Shown here: positions 1-7,448 of the stretch, one piece after another
Layout: every line of letters starts with the position of its first letter
Position numbering within the stretch: the stretch's first letter is position 1
Origin: Chloroflexota bacterium
GTDB lineage: Bacteria > Chloroflexota > Dehalococcoidia > Lucifugimonadales > UBA3495
Assembly: GCA_009840175.1 (NCBI GenBank)
Contig: VXOI01000075.1
Coordinates: 1 to 39,575 of the forward strand
Length of the DNA stretch: 39,575 nt
Reading direction: 5' to 3'
Position numbers and translations under genes: made by a program
Notes under the pieces: model-generated
Databases searched by the model: none
Seen by the model: only the letters and a program-made list of their open reading frames with translations
What the model was told of the DNA's origin: nothing

Positions 1-476
1 GAGGGTGAGGGTGAAATTCCCAGCATCAGCAGCTTTGCGTACAGCAGAAGACGGAGAATCCTGTAAATCCCAAAATCAAACGAATCACAGTTCGGACAAT
101 AATCGAAAGGCCCTGAATCTCGCCCCATCTTCTTGCGAACATTAGTACTATTAAGTTATCATCATCTAAGGCAACCCAAATCACCCTCCCCGAGGAGGCA
201 ACCCAGACGCCATGAAACCGCGAGGAAATCCCCAGCCCAGTCCAGGCAATCTCACAAATGCCAGTCCCGGCAAAATGGCAGAAAATGGCACAGTTTGGCA
301 CATAAAACGGCTTTTCTCCCACCGGCTCCCCACCGGAAGCCCCGACGTAGAAATAGAACGCAACCCGTAAATCCACCCAATCATGCCCATCCCGTAATCA
401 AACTAATCACAGTTCAGACAACCCCATCCTGTATATCCTGTCCATCTATGTAAATTGAAAATAGGAGCCATCACCC
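1..476. other. Gene-free stretch with short dispersed repeats
   Basis: I see no convincing gene here; the open frames on both strands have low-complexity, proline- or cysteine-rich translations without family signatures. The first bases (1-14) look like the tail of the GGGTGAGGG palindromic repeat found elsewhere in the window. A 26-base direct repeat occurs at 75-100 and 396-421 (sharing ATCACAGTTC and GACAA), with a shorter relative at 903-915 beyond the small gene. Phrases of the ATCCTGTAAATCC / ATCCTGTCCATC type occur at 54-68, 425-446 and 871-897. The stretch 270-310 (AATGGCAGAA then TTTGGCACAT) resembles the reverse complement of 17046-17066. Confidence 0.6.
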
Positions 477-818
477 ATGTCCCTCTCCCAACTCCGCAGC
501 CAGGTCAACGCCATCAAGCGCAAGCTCGTCCGCGAACTCCGCGTCGTCCGCGCCCGCCGCGTCGCCGAGGATTACTGCGACCTCTGGGCCAGCCTAGTGG
601 CCCGCAAGAAGCTCCCGCCCGACCCCTTCCGTCTCCTCAGAAACCTGTTCAAGCACACCAAGCAACCCGGAAACTTCGCCGCCGCCGACGGCTACCTGAA
701 CCGCTGCCGGGAGCAACGCCACCTGCCCTATCCCGAGGCCATCCTCTTCCGTCTGCTACCCAACGAGGCCAACCTCGGCCTCATATCCTACTTGGTCCCA
801 GACCCGGTCAAATACTGA
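477..818 (+). CDS. Small orphan protein, family A (paralogue of 38929-39378)
   Basis: This 113-residue, very basic protein has no domain I recognise. The ATG at 477 is preceded by AGGAG at 463-467, nine bases upstream, so the start is well supported. It begins MSLSQLRSQVN, and the protein at the far end of the window begins MTFTQLRNQVN. The two align along nearly their whole shared length, including an F-x-L-(L/F)-R-x-L block, a YL-x2-C block, an LP-x-P block and a GLI block near the end. There is no signal peptide or membrane segment. The sequence looks helical and charged, so nucleic-acid binding is possible but is only a guess. It is flanked on both sides by short direct repeats and shows no operon link to hisF, 157 bases downstream. 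Confidence 0.7.
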   Translation: MSLSQLRSQVNAIKRKLVRELRVVRARRVAEDYCDLWASLVARKKLPPDPFRLLRNLFKHTKQPGNFAAADGYLNRCREQRHLPYPEAILFRLLPNEANLGLISYLVPDPVKY

Positions 819-975
819 ACAACCGGCCCTGGTCCAGCCTTCCCGCAGCCCCAGGGACTTTCCAAAGCCGCCAATCCTGTCCATCATAATAATCCTGAAA
901 ATAACAGTTCAGACAAAAAGCAGTGATATACTTGCTACCGGAATTTCCGAACCTTAACCAGGCGGTTACTCAGGC

Positions 976-1806
976 GTGCTGACCAAGCGCATCATTCCCT
1001 GTCTGGACGTGGATGCAGGCCGCGTCGTCAAGGGCATCAGCTTCGTGGAGTTGCGCGATGCGGGCGACCCGGCGGAACTGGCGGCAGCTTACGACCGGGA
1101 GGGAGGCGACGAGCTGGTGTTCCTGGACATCACTGCCAGCTCCGACTCCCGTGACACCATGGTTGACGTGGTGCATCGTGTGTCCGAGGAGGTCTTCATC
1201 CCCCTCACCGTCGGCGGCGGCATCCGCACTGTCGAGGACATCCGCCGGATGCTCAAGGCCGGGGCCGACAAGGTCTCGCTGAACACCGCCGCGGTCAACA
1301 ACCCGGCCCTGATAGGCGAGGGAGCGTTCCAGTTCGGCAACCAGTGCATCGTCGTCGCCATCGACGCCAAGCGCGTAATTCCCTCTCCCTCCGGGGGAGG
1401 GTTAGGGTGGGGGCGTCCCTCCGACGCCAGCCTGGCCCTGGACGAGGGTTCCCGTTGGGAGGTGTACACCCGCGGGGGACGCACCCCCACCGGCATTGAC
1501 GCCGTCAAGTGGGCGGCCCGCGCCGTTGAGTTGGGCTCCGGCGAGATTCTGCTGACCAGTATGGACGAGGACGGCCAGAAGCGAGGCTACGACCTGCAAC
1601 TCACCTGCGCCGTTTCCCAGGCCACATCTGTGCCGGTAATCGCCAGCGGTGGGGCGGGCAACTTGGAGCACCTGTACGACGCCCTTGACGCCGGGCAGGC
1701 CGACGCTGTGCTGGCCGCCAGCATCTTCCACTTCGGCGAATACTCAATCGGTGAGGCCAAAGACTATCTCAGCAGGCGCGGCGTGCCAGTGCGCCCCAGC
1801 GCCTGA
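976..1806 (+). CDS. hisF: Imidazole glycerol phosphate synthase subunit HisF
   Basis: HisF is the cyclase half of the HisHF enzyme. It uses ammonia from HisH to turn PRFAR into imidazole glycerol phosphate and AICAR in histidine synthesis. Catalytic Asp11 (CLDV) and Asp130 (AIDAKR) are present, as are the phosphate-binding loops VGGGI (79-83) and ASGGAG, and the TSMDEDG and AASIFHF blocks. The start is GTG at 976 with only a weak upstream SD; it matches the usual [13 protein letters not shown]-terminus. The protein is 276 residues against about 250-258 for the family. The surplus is an in-frame copy of the window's palindromic repeat (1378-1415) that inserts residues about 135-155 in the loop after strand 5, directly behind catalytic Asp130. 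hisIE lies two genes downstream. Confidence 0.96.
   Translation: MLTKRIIPCLDVDAGRVVKGISFVELRDAGDPAELAAAYDREGGDELVFLDITASSDSRDTMVDVVHRVSEEVFIPLTVGGGIRTVEDIRRMLKAGADKVSLNTAAVNNPALIGEGAFQFGNQCIVVAIDAKRVIPSPSGGGLGWGRPSDASLALDEGSRWEVYTRGGRTPTGIDAVKWAARAVELGSGEILLTSMDEDGQKRGYDLQLTCAVSQATSVPVIASGGAGNLEHLYDALDAGQADAVLAASIFHFGEYSIGEAKDYLSRRGVPVRPSA
1378..1415 (+). repeat. Palindromic dispersed repeat inside hisF
   Basis: This copy reads CCCTCTCCCTCCGGGGGAGG followed by GTTAGGGTGGGGGCG. It is read in frame as [13 protein letters not shown]. It lies where other HisF proteins have only a short loop, so it is an insertion tolerated within an essential enzyme. Confidence 0.9.
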
Positions 1807-1834
1807 TTCACTATGATTCCCGGCACGGCGAAAA

Positions 1835-1871
1835 TCCCCTCTCCCTCTGGGAGAGGGTTAGGGTGAGGGCG
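1835..1871 (+). repeat. Palindromic dispersed repeat between hisF and HAD gene
   Basis: This is a near-consensus copy: CCCCTCTCCCTCTGGGAGAG followed by GGTTAGGGTGAGGGCG. CCCTCTCCC and GGGAGAGGG form the arms. Its GGGTGAGGG tail lies 6-14 bases before the TTG start at 1877, so the repeat probably serves as the ribosome binding site of the next gene. Confidence 0.9.
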
Positions 1872-1876
1872 TTCCA

Positions 1877-2578
1877 TTGCCTGAAATCAAGGCTGTCATA
1901 TTCGATATGTACCAAACCTTGGTGCAGGACCCCAGCGGTCAATGGCGCACCAGTTTCAAGTCAATAGTTGAGGAGCAGGGCCTCGGCATCACGGCGGAAC
2001 AGCTTTGGCAGGGCTGGCGCGAGTCGGAAGAGCAGTTTCGCTTGCGCCGCACCGACCCATCGCTGCCCTTCCAGAGTTACTTCGACGCCTGGGCCGGCGG
2101 GTTCCGGCTGGCCTTCCAGCAGATGGGAGTATCGGGCGACGCTGATGCCGCCACAAGCCGCTTCTTCGCCGACCTTTCGCGCCGTCAGCCGTTCCCGGAA
2201 ACGCCGCAGGCTCTGCGCGAGTTGCAGTCCCGCTACCGCACCGCCGTCCTTTCCAATGCCGACGACGGATTTCTGCTGCCCAACCTGAAGCTGCTGGATT
2301 TCGAGTTCGAGACGGTGCTGTCGTCGGAAATGGCCCGCAGCTACAAGCCTCAGCCGGAACTCTTCCAGGAAATGCTTCGCCGCCTGTCGCTCTCACCAGA
2401 ACAGACAGTGTACGTGGGCGACCGGCACTATGAGGACGCATACGGCGCCGCCAGCGTCGGGATGAACGCCGTCTGGATTGACCGTCCCGGCGGGCGCGGC
2501 CTCCGCGATGACTTGCCACCTCCGAAACATCGCATCACAAGCCTGCTGGAACTTCCTGAACTCATCGAGGGCTTGTAG
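1877..2578 (+). CDS. HAD-superfamily hydrolase (subfamily IA) in the his cluster
   Basis: This 233-residue cytosolic HAD protein starts at TTG 1877, just after a dispersed repeat whose G-rich tail can act as the SD. Motif I is FDMYQTL, with the nucleophile Asp followed two residues later by Tyr rather than the usual Asp; this D-x-Y form is typical of 2-haloacid-dehalogenase-like members. Motif II is the LSNADD stretch, motif III the Lys of YKPQPELF, and motif IV the GDRHYEDAYGA block. An alpha-helical cap lies between motifs I and II. It sits between hisF and hisIE, which makes a role as the missing histidinol-phosphate phosphatase conceivable. The D-x-Y motif does not favour this, so the substrate is unknown. 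Confidence 0.88.
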   Translation: MPEIKAVIFDMYQTLVQDPSGQWRTSFKSIVEEQGLGITAEQLWQGWRESEEQFRLRRTDPSLPFQSYFDAWAGGFRLAFQQMGVSGDADAATSRFFADLSRRQPFPETPQALRELQSRYRTAVLSNADDGFLLPNLKLLDFEFETVLSSEMARSYKPQPELFQEMLRRLSLSPEQTVYVGDRHYEDAYGAASVGMNAVWIDRPGGRGLRDDLPPPKHRITSLLELPELIEGL

Positions 2579-2653
2579 GGGCACTCCCTTGTGGACGCCC
2601 TGGAAAGGCAGCTATCAGAGTTGCCCATATCTGACAAAGAGGAACGCAAGACA

Positions 2654-3274
2654 ATGAAGGTCAAGCTGAATGAACAGGGCCTAGTCCCGGCCATCGCCCA
2701 GGACGCCAATACCGGCAACGTACTGATGCTGGGCTATATGAATCCCGGCTCCATCAAGCGCACGGTTGAGGGCATCCAGGTCTGGTTCTACAGCCGCAGC
2801 CAGGAGGACCTGTGGCATAAGGGTGAGGTCTCGGGCAATTACCTGAACCTGAAGGAAGCCTGGCTGGACTGCGACGGCGACACCATCCTGCTGAAAGTGG
2901 ACCCGGATGGCCCCACCTGCCACACCGGCGAAACCTCCTGCTTCTTCCATCCCCTTGAGGGTCTGCCCGAGGGCTACGAAGACACCGACAGGGGACCCGG
3001 CGTCCTCGGCGAGCTGTACGCCATCGTCCAGGACCGTCAGCGCGAAATGCCGGAAGGCAGCTATACCGTCAGGCTGCTCCAGGAAGGCGTAAGCCGCATC
3101 GCCCAGAAGGTAATCGAGGAAGCGGGCGAAACCGCCCTCGCCGCAGCCACGGACGACACGGAAAGCCTGCCCTCGGAGATCGCCGACCTCATGTATCACA
3201 CCTTGGTGTTGATGGCAGCATCGGGCGTCAAGCCGGAACAGGTCTGGCAGGAACTGCGGGAGCGCAGGGGCTAA
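2654..3274 (+). CDS. hisIE: Bifunctional phosphoribosyl-AMP cyclohydrolase / phosphoribosyl-ATP pyrophosphohydrolase
   Basis: This HisI-HisE fusion catalyses steps 2 and 3 of histidine synthesis. The N-terminal HisI half starts MKVKLNEQGLVPAIAQD and carries the metal and catalytic cluster CDGDTILL followed by D-x-D-x4-CHTG-x3-CF. The C-terminal HisE half, from about residue 115, carries LQEGVSRIAQKVIEEAGE and SEIADLMYHTLVLM, a MazG-like helical fold. I chose ATG 2654 because AAAGAGGAA lies at 2636-2644. An in-frame GTG at 2591 would add 21 unconserved residues. The frame ends four bases inside the convergent peptidase gene. The HAD gene is 75 bases upstream, giving a hisF-HAD-hisIE operon. 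Confidence 0.95.
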   Translation: MKVKLNEQGLVPAIAQDANTGNVLMLGYMNPGSIKRTVEGIQVWFYSRSQEDLWHKGEVSGNYLNLKEAWLDCDGDTILLKVDPDGPTCHTGETSCFFHPLEGLPEGYEDTDRGPGVLGELYAIVQDRQREMPEGSYTVRLLQEGVSRIAQKVIEEAGETALAAATDDTESLPSEIADLMYHTLVLMAASGVKPEQVWQELRERRG

Positions 3275-3996
3275 AACCCAGGCGGCAGTTGCTCCCCGGC
3301 GCCGTACACCACGTAGTCCCCATACCTGTATACGGTAACCTTGCCGAACCCGGACACCCGCCAGTTGTCCCGGCTCCCGATAACGCCTGTGCGAGCGTCA
3401 ATGCCCAGGTAAACCACTCCAGCGGGAGCAGACTGGCGAAGGCCGGCAGATACTTCGGCTGGATCGCGCCGCTCGTGGTGGGGCAGGACGCAGATGTCGG
3501 GCGCTATGCCCAGCCCTTCAACCCACCTGTCTTTGCCATCCCCGCCATCGTATAGAGGAGGACGGCGCATCACCGATCCCATGACCATTGCGCCCGCCGA
3601 GGAACCGCCCAGCACCAGCCCGCGCTCCAGTCCCTCGGTCAGCATCCGCAGCAGCGTAGATCCGCGTAGCGTCTCCAGCAGGTGGTCCGGGTTGCCGCCA
3701 GTGAAGTAGACCACATCGGCATCGCTGACCGCCGCAACGAAGTCGGCGTCGTTGGCGTGGCTCGACTCCAACACCATCAGTTGGCTGGCCGAGCCGCCCA
3801 GGGCCGCAAAGTGGGTCACGCCATCGTTGGCCGCCTTCGCCGGGCCCGTAACCGCAGCGGTGGGTATGACTATGACGCTGGCAGGGTTCCCCCTTTCAGG
3901 AGTATGACGGCCCGATGCCCGCATAACCTCCCGGTCCATCTCCTCGCATCCAACGCGAAACTCATCGCCGCCAACCAGCGCTATCGTACCGGACAT
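3271..3996 (-). CDS. Cyanophycinase-like / peptidase S51 family protein
   Basis: This is a 241-residue member of the class I glutamine-amidotransferase-like fold, peptidase S51 (cyanophycinase, alpha-aspartyl dipeptidase). The nucleophile elbow GGSSAGA places the catalytic Ser at residue 133, and LPHHERRD supplies His173/His174. YFTGGNPDHLL (about 97-107) is the conserved substrate-side loop. There is no signal peptide, so the protein is cytoplasmic. Cyanophycinases release dipeptides from cyanophycin, but no cyanophycin synthetase is in the window, so a general dipeptidase or isoaspartyl peptidase role is equally possible. It is convergent with hisIE, overlapping by four bases, and lies 50 bases downstream of mgtE on the same strand. 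Confidence 0.85.
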   Translation of the reverse strand: MSGTIALVGGDEFRVGCEEMDREVMRASGRHTPERGNPASVIVIPTAAVTGPAKAANDGVTHFAALGGSASQLMVLESSHANDADFVAAVSDADVVYFTGGNPDHLLETLRGSTLLRMLTEGLERGLVLGGSSAGAMVMGSVMRRPPLYDGGDGKDRWVEGLGIAPDICVLPHHERRDPAEVSAGLRQSAPAGVVYLGIDARTGVIGSRDNWRVSGFGKVTVYRYGDYVVYGAGEQLPPGF

Positions 3997-4046
3997 GATA
4001 AACCTCTCTATTGTTTTCGGAATGGCGTCCCTTCAAGAGAACGCGC

Positions 4047-5483
4047 CTATAACAGGAACTCGATAAAGATGGTAGCCAGCCCTAGGAACAGCGCAAAGCC
4101 TATCACGTCGGTGAAGGTGGTAACGAACACCGCCGCCGATACCGCCGGGTCCATTCTCAGGCGGCGCAGCAGCAGCGGCACCCCGGCCCCGGCAACGGAC
4201 GCGACCACCATGTTGCCGGTCATCGCCAGCGCCAAGACCCCGCCCAGAATAGCATTTCCCTCCCACACCCAGCCTATGCCGCCTATTATTGCTCCCAGCA
4301 CCAGCCCATGAATCAGGCCCAGTATCATCTCTCGTCGCAGAATTCGCAGCCCCAAGCCACGGGGCAGTCCGCCCGTCGCCAGGCTGCGGACGACCAGCGT
4401 TACCGTCTGGGTGCCGCCGATGCCGCCCTGACCGGCAACGACCGGCAGGAAAGCCGCCAGCGCCACCACTCTGGCGATGGTGGACTCGAAGAGGCCGATG
4501 ACTGCGGCGGCCAGAAACACCGTGACCAGGTTCAGCGCCAGCCAGGGAAACCGGCTGCGGACGGATTCAGCCAACGGCCCGGTGATCCGTTCCTCGCCGA
4601 TGCCCGCCATGCGGTACATATCCTCGGTGGCGATGTCCTCCACCACCTCAACAGCGTCCTCGGCGCGCACCAGCCCGACCAGACGGCCATCCTCTTCCAC
4701 CACCGGCAGTTCGCTGACTCTGAGCTGGCTCATGATTTGAACCGCGACCTGCTCATCCATAGAAGTAGTTACTGATGTAATGTCCCGGTCCATGATCTGA
4801 CCCACGGTCGCGCTGGGGCGGGCCAGAGCCAGGCGCACCGGGTTGAGAGACCCCACCAAAAATCCGTAGTTGTTTACCACAAGGAGCGATCTCATCTCTT
4901 CGGCGGCAGTGCCCATCAGCCGCAGTCTGTCCAAGGCTATGGGGACAGTCGTGTCCTCGCTGAGGACGGGGGTACGGACGTCCGCAAGTCGGCCGATGCT
5001 GTCCTCTTCATACCGGAGCAAAGCTTCCACCGGCCTCGATGCCTCCATCGCCGCAATGGTATCGAGCCTTTTGCCGCCGGGAAGACGCCCCAGAATCTCA
5101 GTGGAAGTAGCCGGATCGGTCAAATCCAGAACGTCGGCCAACGCATCGGCAGAAAACTGGCGCAGCACCCTGGCAGATATGCGCGGTTCCATGTAATCTA
5201 GGAGGCCCGCCAAGGTCTCGGGCTGCATCTCTTGTGCCAGGGAGCGTCGTATCCCGGCGGGCAATTCCGTCAAAACTGCGGCGCGGTCAGAGGGATGGAG
5301 GCTCATGTAGTAGCTCCACACTCCGTCCCGCATACCTTCGTATATCATTTCCTCCACGAGAGAAGCGCGCTCGATGGCTGATTCATAGGGAGGAGCGGTT
5401 CGCTGCTCAACCTGTACTGCGCCAGGATCATTCAGTTGCTCTTCATACATCACTTCAGACACGGCATCCTTGCATCGATGCAC
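4047..5483 (-). CDS. mgtE: Magnesium transporter MgtE
   Basis: MgtE is a Mg2+-gated Mg2+ channel/transporter of the inner membrane. In order, the 478-residue protein shows an N-terminal superhelical domain (about 40-165), two CBS domains (about 170-290, with ATVGQIMDRDITSV and VSELPVVEEDGRLVGLV), a connecting helix and about five membrane segments from residue 310. The last membrane segment keeps the conserved Asp of TTFTDVIGF, known in the family to line the Mg2+ pathway. In the first pore motif the usual G-G-N-x-G reads GQGGIGGTQ, with Ile where Asn is normal. The start at 5483 has a weak G-rich upstream sequence; Met12 (5450) is an alternative. Confidence 0.93.
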   Translation of the reverse strand: MHRCKDAVSEVMYEEQLNDPGAVQVEQRTAPPYESAIERASLVEEMIYEGMRDGVWSYYMSLHPSDRAAVLTELPAGIRRSLAQEMQPETLAGLLDYMEPRISARVLRQFSADALADVLDLTDPATSTEILGRLPGGKRLDTIAAMEASRPVEALLRYEEDSIGRLADVRTPVLSEDTTVPIALDRLRLMGTAAEEMRSLLVVNNYGFLVGSLNPVRLALARPSATVGQIMDRDITSVTTSMDEQVAVQIMSQLRVSELPVVEEDGRLVGLVRAEDAVEVVEDIATEDMYRMAGIGEERITGPLAESVRSRFPWLALNLVTVFLAAAVIGLFESTIARVVALAAFLPVVAGQGGIGGTQTVTLVVRSLATGGLPRGLGLRILRREMILGLIHGLVLGAIIGGIGWVWEGNAILGGVLALAMTGNMVVASVAGAGVPLLLRRLRMDPAVSAAVFVTTFTDVIGFALFLGLATIFIEFLL

Positions 5484-5717
5484 CCTAAAGTAGGCAACCT
5501 GCGCGACTGTTGTGGCCGCATAACAATTTAACCTTTCCAGCCCTCGGATAGAAACGGCAAAGCAGGCAGGAATCCGAAATCTGCTCCGACCTCGCGCTAG
5601 CCGTTGGCGATAGCGGTTAGCACTATGTGTTAGAATAGGGCCTCTTTCCAGCCGCTATTCACGGCTTTGCACGAGTTCTGCGGCCTTCAGCATGAAACGC
5701 GCGAGGAATGGCCTGCC
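5484..5717 (+). promoter_or_regulatory. Divergent mgtE/argS spacer with candidate extended -10
   Basis: The spacer separates mgtE (minus) from argS (plus). TGTTAGAAT at 5628-5636 matches an extended -10 element on the plus strand, placing argS transcription start near 5643 with a leader of about 75 bases; no good -35 is visible. An imperfect inverted repeat (GCTAGCCGTT / AGCGGTTAGC, about 5596-5621) lies just upstream of the -10 and could be an operator. Both are weak calls. Confidence 0.35.
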
Positions 5718-7415
5718 ATGCCCGCAACCCCGCTAATTGACGACATCCGGCGTCTGGTATCCCAAGCAGTGGAAGCTGCCCGAAAAGATGGGGTTCTCCG
5801 CTTGGAGACCACTCCTGACATTCAGGTAGAGCATCCCGGAAATTCCGAGCACGGTGATTTCGCCACCAACCTCCCGCTGCGGCTGGCCCGGGCCACCCGC
5901 ATCAACCCGATGGACCTGGCCCAGGCTCTGGTCGCCCGAATCCCGGAATGCGACCCGGTCGCGTCGGTTGAACCAGCCCCCCCCGGTTTCATCAACTTCC
6001 GTCTCAAGGACAGTTGGCTCCGGCAACAGGTGGAAGTTGTTCGGCAGGCCGGTGCAACCTTCGGCAACATCGAATTCGGCCCCGACTCTTATATAGGGGC
6101 CAAGCCCCGTGTGATGGTCGAGTTCGTGAGCGTCAACCCCACCGGGCCGGTCCATGTGGGTCACACCCGCGGCGCGGTGCTGGGCAGTGCTCTCGCCAAT
6201 GTGCTGGAGGCCGCCGGTTACGACGTCACCCGCGAGTATTACGTCAACGACGCCGGCAGTCAGATGGACGCCTTTTACCGCTCGGTGCTGGCACGCTACC
6301 GCCAGTCCTTCGGGAAAGAGGGCGCCATGCCCTCCAATGGTTACATGGGAGAATACATTGCCGAACTGGCCCAGGAGATTGCCGACACCGAGGGCGAGCG
6401 GTTTCTCGGGCTGGCGGAGGAACAGGCCATTCGTGAAATCGGCGACTTGGGCCGGGAAAAGATGGTCAGTCTCATACGGGAAGACCTTAGCGAGATTGGC
6501 GTCGAATTCGACAACTGGTTCAGCGAGCGGAGACTGTACACCGAAGGGGAATATGACACGGCGCTGGGGCGGTTGCGAGAAAAGGGCTATCTGTCTCAGA
6601 GGGAAGACGCTCTCTGGTTCAACTCCACGATGCTGGGCGAAGAGAAGGACAACGTGGTGGTGCGTTCATCGGGAGAGCCGACATACTTCGCCTCCGACAT
6701 CGCCTACCACTACAACAAGTTTGTTGGCCGTAGCTATGACGCCGTAGTCAACATCTGGGGCGCTGACCACCAAGGCCACGTGCCCCGAATGAAGGCGGCA
6801 GTGCAGGGATTGGGCATTGATCCTGATAAACTGACCATCCTCATCGCCCAGATGGTGACTCTAAAGCGGGGCAACGAGGTCGTGCGGGCTTCCAAGCGTA
6901 CCGGCGATTTCGTTACCTTGCGGGAACTGGCTGACGAGGTAGGCAGCGACGCCTGCCGGTATTTCTTTCTGTCCAGAACTCCCTCGACCCAAATGGAGTT
7001 CGATCTGGAACTGGCCAAGAAGGAATCATCGGAAAATCCGGTGTACTATGTGCAGTACGCCCATGCACGCAACGCGGGAATCTTGAACCTTGCCCGCGAA
7101 CGCAACATTGATTGGGGCAAAGGCGACGTATCCCTTCTGAACGATCCCAGCGAGCTTGCATTGATCCGGGCCATGTTGAAACTGCCGGAACTGGTGCAGC
7201 AGATGGCCCGGACTCTGGAACCGCATCATCTTCCCCATTTCACGATGGAACTAGCGCAGGCCTTCCACGGATTCTATGAAAACTGTCGTGTCATCTCTGC
7301 CAACCCGGAGGACTCGGAAGTCACCCTGGCCAGGCTCAAGCTCGTGGAGTCCGCTCAAATAGTGTTTCACCGGTCCCTGGAACTGATGGGCATGTCTGCC
7401 CCGGAACGCATGTAA
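5718..7415 (+). CDS. argS: Arginyl-tRNA synthetase
   Basis: This class I aminoacyl-tRNA synthetase charges tRNA-Arg. The 565-residue protein has the N-terminal Add-1 domain (about 1-95), the HIGH-type signature HVGH at residues 146-149 inside VNPTGPVHVGHTRGA, a KMSKS-equivalent region reading VRASKRTGDF, and a C-terminal DALR anticodon-binding domain that ends at SAPERM. The ATG at 5718 is preceded by GAGGAA at 5703-5708. An in-frame TTG at 5667 lacks a comparable signal and would add 17 residues. The ABC exporter pair begins 33 bases after the stop. Confidence 0.96.
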   Translation: MPATPLIDDIRRLVSQAVEAARKDGVLRLETTPDIQVEHPGNSEHGDFATNLPLRLARATRINPMDLAQALVARIPECDPVASVEPAPPGFINFRLKDSWLRQQVEVVRQAGATFGNIEFGPDSYIGAKPRVMVEFVSVNPTGPVHVGHTRGAVLGSALANVLEAAGYDVTREYYVNDAGSQMDAFYRSVLARYRQSFGKEGAMPSNGYMGEYIAELAQEIADTEGERFLGLAEEQAIREIGDLGREKMVSLIREDLSEIGVEFDNWFSERRLYTEGEYDTALGRLREKGYLSQREDALWFNSTMLGEEKDNVVVRSSGEPTYFASDIAYHYNKFVGRSYDAVVNIWGADHQGHVPRMKAAVQGLGIDPDKLTILIAQMVTLKRGNEVVRASKRTGDFVTLRELADEVGSDACRYFFLSRTPSTQMEFDLELAKKESSENPVYYVQYAHARNAGILNLARERNIDWGKGDVSLLNDPSELALIRAMLKLPELVQQMARTLEPHHLPHFTMELAQAFHGFYENCRVISANPEDSEVTLARLKLVESAQIVFHRSLELMGMSAPERM

Positions 7416-7448
7416 CTCCCAGAACGGGCATAGGAATAAGCCGGTTAG

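Noticed and set aside
26-453. Overlapping open frames on both strands at the left edge
   Set aside because: The translations are low complexity, have no family features or convincing SD, and lie over repeats.
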